Source: an uncultured Streptococcus sp. (GTDB taxonomy: Bacteria; Bacillota; Bacilli; Lactobacillales; Streptococcaceae). Taken from it: a stretch of DNA of 7,494 bases. The translations under genes and the position numbers were made by a program. Of this stretch, positions 5,493-7,494 are shown one piece after another. The notes beneath the pieces are model-generated. The model saw only the letters and a program-made list of their open reading frames with translations. It was not told the DNA's origin and searched no databases. Position 1 is the first letter of the stretch, and the number at the start of each line of letters is the position of its first letter. The stretch lies in NCBI RefSeq assembly GCF_938020365.1, contig NZ_CALIIB010000123.1, positions 1-7,494 of the forward strand. Direction: 5' to 3'.

Positions 5493-5885
5493 ATGTCACA
5501 AGCACAATATGCAGGTACTGGACGTCGTAAAAACGCTGTTGCACGCGTTCGCCTTGTTCCAGGAACTGGTAAAATCACTGTAAACAAAAAAGATGTTGAA
5601 GAGTACATCCCACACGCTGACCTTCGTTTGGTTATCAATCAACCATTCACAGTTACTTCAACTGTTGGTCAATACGACGTTTTCGTAAACGTTGATGGTG
5701 GTGGCTACGCTGGTCAATCAGGCGCTATCCGTCACGGTATCGCTCGTGCCCTTCTTCAAGTAGACCCAGACTTCCGCGATTCATTGAAACGCGCTGGACT
5801 TCTTACTCGTGATGCTCGTATGGTAGAACGTAAGAAACCAGGTCTTAAGAAAGCTCGTAAAGCATCACAATTTAGTAAACGTTAA
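5493..5885 (+). CDS. rpsI: Small-subunit ribosomal protein S9 (uS9)
   Basis: The 130-residue product has standard S9 length. S9 sits in the 30S head, and its C-terminal tail reaches P-site tRNA. Signatures are GTGRRKNAVARVRLVPGTGK (8-27), the S9 motif GGGYAGQSGAIRHGIARALL (69-88), and the basic tail ending in QFSKR with the terminal Lys-Arg. Codon bias is as strong as in rplM. The ribosome site AAGGAAAGGA (5473-5482) overlaps the rplM stop and lies 10 bases before ATG. It is the second gene of the operon and is closed by a long hairpin terminator. Confidence 0.98.
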   Translation: MSQAQYAGTGRRKNAVARVRLVPGTGKITVNKKDVEEYIPHADLRLVINQPFTVTSTVGQYDVFVNVDGGGYAGQSGAIRHGIARALLQVDPDFRDSLKRAGLLTRDARMVERKKPGLKKARKASQFSKR

Positions 5886-5904
5886 AGCTTATTTACACTT
5901 ATTG

Positions 5905-5939
5905 AAAGCATTTCGTATCAAAAATACGGGATGCTTTTT
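5905..5939 (+). terminator. Rho-independent terminator of rplM-rpsI
   Basis: AAAGCATTTCGTAT (5905-5918) and ATACGGGATGCTTT (5924-5937) pair over 14 positions with two G.U wobbles and loop CAAAA, followed by a T run to 5939. It lies 19 bases after the rpsI stop. Confidence 0.9.
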
Positions 5940-5962
5940 CTGTTCACCCCAAATATTTGAAC

Positions 5963-6163
5963 CTTGAATTTCCGTTAATACGTTCCGTTACGACTGTTGG
6001 CTTTAAAATAATTAGCTTTATCGTAAGGCTCATACCCTAAAAAGGCTGATAACTCTGCTTGAAGCAGATCGTTCATAACTGTTTCAAGGAATGAACGAAA
6101 AAATTCATCAATATCTTGCTTTTGGGCTAAGAAGTTAAGTAGTTTTGTAGTAAACTGTGTCAT
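5963..6163 (-). pseudogene. IS256-family transposase, N-terminal fragment
   Basis: This is the first ~62 residues of an IS256 (mutator-type) transposase: MTQFTTKLLNFLAQKQDIDE, then the helix FFRSFLETVMNDLLQAELSAFLGYEPYDK and SRNGTY. In complete streptococcal relatives this leads into the RKFKT-type segment and the DDE core. Here a TAA (5975-5977) stands where coding should continue, and RKFK can be read just past it (5963-5974), so the stop is a mutation in a decayed copy. The DDE catalytic domain is missing altogether; the fragment breaks off next to the rpsI terminator. It cannot encode an active transposase. Confidence 0.85.
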
Positions 6164-6250
6164 AGGAATAAACCCCGTTCCAGTAATGTTTCGTAACTCT
6201 ACTATAACGGATCTCTTCCTGTTTGTGTTTACACGACTTATTTTACACTA
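5963..6250 (-). mobile_element. 5' fragment of an IS256-family insertion sequence
   Basis: Read on the minus strand, the element begins near 6250 with GTGTAAAATAAGTCGTGTAA and a short leader carrying GGAACGGGG, then the transposase start at 6163. A GTGTAAA-type end is what I would expect for this family, but the exact terminus and any target duplication cannot be fixed because the other end is absent. About 290 bp survive of an element that is normally over 1 kb. Confidence 0.7.
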
Positions 6251-6255
6251 CCAAA

Positions 6256-6291
6256 AGAACTTTAGCTATTGGGTATGCAAGCTAAAGTTCT
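6256..6291. repeat. Perfect 12-bp inverted repeat between the two insertion sequences
   Basis: AGAACTTTAGCT (6256-6267) and AGCTAAAGTTCT (6280-6291) are exact inverted copies around a 12-base loop. On the minus strand a TTTTGG run follows, so it could be a weak terminator. It could equally be a terminus of another mobile element. It abuts both the IS256 end and the next palindrome. Confidence 0.6.
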
Positions 6292-6292
6292 C

Positions 6293-6342
6293 GGCTCTAT
6301 AATTTCTGTAGTGAGTAAAGCCACCATAGGAATTGTAGAGTC
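6293..6342 (+). repeat. Long palindrome (copy B), related to the one at 406-454
   Basis: GGCTCTATAATT (6293-6304) pairs with AATTGTAGAGTC (6331-6342), and TCTGTAGTG with CACCATAGG inside. This gives about 20 of 21 pairs as RNA, with every non-Watson-Crick pair but one a G.U wobble on the plus strand, and loop AGTAAAGC. TATTTT follows, as in copy A. The shared core is GCTCTATAATTTCT at the 5' arm, GGAATT near the 3' arm and TATTTT after it. It lies just upstream of the IS110 non-coding region. Confidence 0.65.
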
Positions 6343-6371
6343 TATTTTGTTGTAGAAAACATACTAAGATT

Positions 6372-6416
6372 AGTAGTGAAGAAATCTCCGACGCGAGAGA
6401 GTACTCACTACTTTTT
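6372..6416 (+). terminator. Terminator-like hairpin upstream of the IS110 RNA region
   Basis: AGTAGTGA (6372-6379) pairs with TCACTACT (6405-6412), with an inner TCTC/GAGA pairing, and a T run follows (6412-6416). It may shield the element from outside transcription, or be the 5' stem-loop of its RNA. Confidence 0.5.
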
Positions 6417-6431
6417 CTTTATGTTAAAGTA

Positions 6432-6602
6432 GTGGTGTCTTGTAAAGTCGTAGGGCTCTATGGCGCTAGACGTCGCTTGACAAACTGGCAAGACACCTTG
6501 TTTTAGGTGGAGTTTGATCAAAGTATGTAGGACGCTAAACGTCGCGTATTGAAAATAAAATCACTAAAACATGGAATTATTCAAGACAAAAGAGGTAATG
6601 TC
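6432..6602 (+). ncRNA. Candidate bridge RNA of the IS110 element
   Basis: IS110-subgroup elements encode, between left end and recombinase gene, a ~170-nt RNA whose two loops specify target and donor DNA. This region has the right place, length (~170 nt) and strand. Visible pairing: outer stem GGTGTCTTG/CAAGACACC (6434-6442, 6489-6497, perfect); within it GTC-TAG/CTA-GAC (6447-6453 with a bulged G, 6466-6471) closing a 12-nt loop GGCTCTATGGCG (6454-6465). In the 3' half, small stems TTTG/CAAA (6513-6522) and GACG/CGTC (6531-6543) could form the second domain. TATGTT at 6420-6425 could be a -10 giving a start near 6432, but no -35 is clear. No expression evidence exists. Confidence 0.5.
6462..6545 (+). 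repeat. 15-base direct repeat inside the candidate bridge RNA
   Basis: GGCGCTAGACGTCGC (6462-6476) and GACGCTAAACGTCGC (6531-6545) match at 13 of 15 positions, both differences being G/A. One lies in the first putative loop domain and the other in the second. Confidence 0.65.
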
Positions 6603-7494
6603 ATGCGTGCAGTATTTGAAATTGATGGCAGTAAAACAAGTTCTGAGGTGGCCATTTTAGTCAACGGTAAGAAGGTTCATGGCTACACCATACTCAATGA
6701 TGCCATTGGATTCAATCGCCTGTTGGGCGACTTGAAAACTGTTCATAACCCTGAGATTATATTTAAGGCTACAGGCGTCTTTTCTCGACGTCTTCAAGCC
6801 TTTCTTGAGGAATATAGTTACGCTTACACACGGCTAAATCCACTGGAAGCTAAGAAGCAATTGGATAGTCTGCGAGTTCGTAAAACAGATAAAATTGACG
6901 CTGAAAAGCTGGCTAAATCTTAGCTTGTGCGCAATCGTAAACCAACTTACGTGCAGGAAGAAGTTTATCAACACCTGCGTGATTTAAGCCGTTTCTATCA
7001 AAATATGACAGAAGATCTTGTTCGAACTAAAAACCGTCTGCACAAGGTCTTACAAGTCACCTTTCCTGAATTGGAAAATCTATTATCCACACCTACTGGA
7101 GAGCAATATTGAAACTTAGTGATGGCTTTTCCATGCAAAGAGTTTGTATTAAGCCTATCTCAAAGTAACTTGTGTGAGATTATCCGTCAATCTACCTCCA
7201 AACGCATCTCTGACAAGCGTATTGCTTACCTGACTGATAAACTTATAAAACTCGCTAAACAATCTTTTTGTGCGGTCAAGAAAACCTCTCCAATGCTTGA
7301 AGAGGTTCGTTACTATGCTCAAGAATTGCTTCGTCTTTCTGAACGCAGACAAGTTGTCTTAAACGACATGGTAGCTCTAGCTCAGCTTTTACCAGAGTAT
7401 GACATCTTACGGTCAATTCCTGGCATCGCAGAAACCACAGCGACATCTATCATTGGCGAATTGGGAGATATTCGTCGCTTTCAGTCTACCAATC
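6603..7494 (+). pseudogene. IS110-family transposase (DEDD recombinase), inactivated; 3' end outside window
   Basis: The frame reads as one IS110 transposase but is broken by TAG at 6921-6923 (after KIDAEKLAKS) and TGA at 7110-7112 (GEQY-stop-NLV, where relatives have Trp). It continues in the same frame to the window edge. The N-terminal RuvC-like DEDD domain has FEIDGSK (Asp8) and KTDKIDAEK (Asp96, Asp99), but the second catalytic position in IIFKATG is Lys55 where Glu is expected. A helical linker (YQHLRDLSRFYQNMTEDLV) follows, then the Transposase_20 domain with SIPGIAETTATSIIGELGD. The chosen start ATG6603 has AGAGG 7 bases upstream and matches the usual N-terminus; the TTG at 6549 in the same frame lacks that support. 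Two stops plus a lost catalytic residue make it non-functional. Confidence 0.92.

Larger units (their letters stand above)
6343..7494 (+). mobile_element. IS110-family insertion sequence (right end outside window)
   Basis: The element consists of a ~260-base non-coding left region and a degenerate IS110 transposase, and is cut by the window end. IS110 elements lack ordinary terminal inverted repeats, so the left boundary given here (just after palindrome B) is only a guess. The order of non-coding RNA region then recombinase is that of the IS110 subgroup rather than IS1111, where the RNA follows the gene. Confidence 0.75.

Noticed and set aside
6549..6602. TTG at 6549 as the IS110 transposase start
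   Set aside because: Residues before ATG6603 are unlike the family N-terminus and overlap the RNA region; ATG6603 has a ribosome site at the right distance.
7155..7352. Minus-strand open frame inside the IS110 transposase
   Set aside because: The plus strand reads as a conserved IS110 recombinase here, so the minus frame is incidental.

Overview
The window looks like a low-GC Firmicute chromosome, almost certainly a Streptococcus and probably an oral viridans species. The evidence is the family-typical proteins (trigger factor C-terminus, RlmB, DegV, L13 and S9), an Rgg/MutR-type regulator, intrinsic terminators with U tracts, and streptococcal-type IS256 and IS110 remnants. The species cannot be fixed from the sequence alone.

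Layout. Positions 1-353 hold the 3' end of tig and its terminator. Positions 400-2010 are an accessory segment: an Rgg-family regulator on the minus strand, a 215-bp divergent control region, and a plus-strand gene for a small secreted protein that ends in a strong terminator. Positions 2011-2462 are non-coding and carry four tandem copies of a ~42-bp repeat. Positions 2463-3838 hold rlmB, apparently read from a leaderless start, and an unrecognised gene overlapping it by one base. Positions 3981-4844 encode a DegV/FakB-type fatty-acid-binding protein. Positions 4889-5939 are the rplM-rpsI ribosomal operon with promoter, a structured L13-type leader and a terminator. From about 5960 to the end lies insertion-sequence debris: a 5' fragment of an IS256-family element on the minus strand, two hairpins, and an IS110-family element on the plus strand that runs off the window.

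The most interesting part is the IS110 element. Its transposase is a pseudogene: it has two in-frame stops, and the expected catalytic Glu of the DEDD site is Lys. The ~170 nt upstream still fold like an IS110 bridge RNA. A loop in that candidate RNA shares GGCTCTAT with the palindrome just upstream of the element and with other sites in the window. A second copy of that palindrome lies at the 3' end of the Rgg gene.

Other points of interest are the L13 leader, where a 5' pseudoknot and a hairpin compete for the same bases and two loops repeat CCGGAAC, and the rlmB start, whose -10 box places the transcription start on the ATG. The Rgg/secreted-protein pair is a plausible but unproven peptide-signalling module. 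Its intergenic region also holds a short SHP-like reading frame broken by a stop codon.
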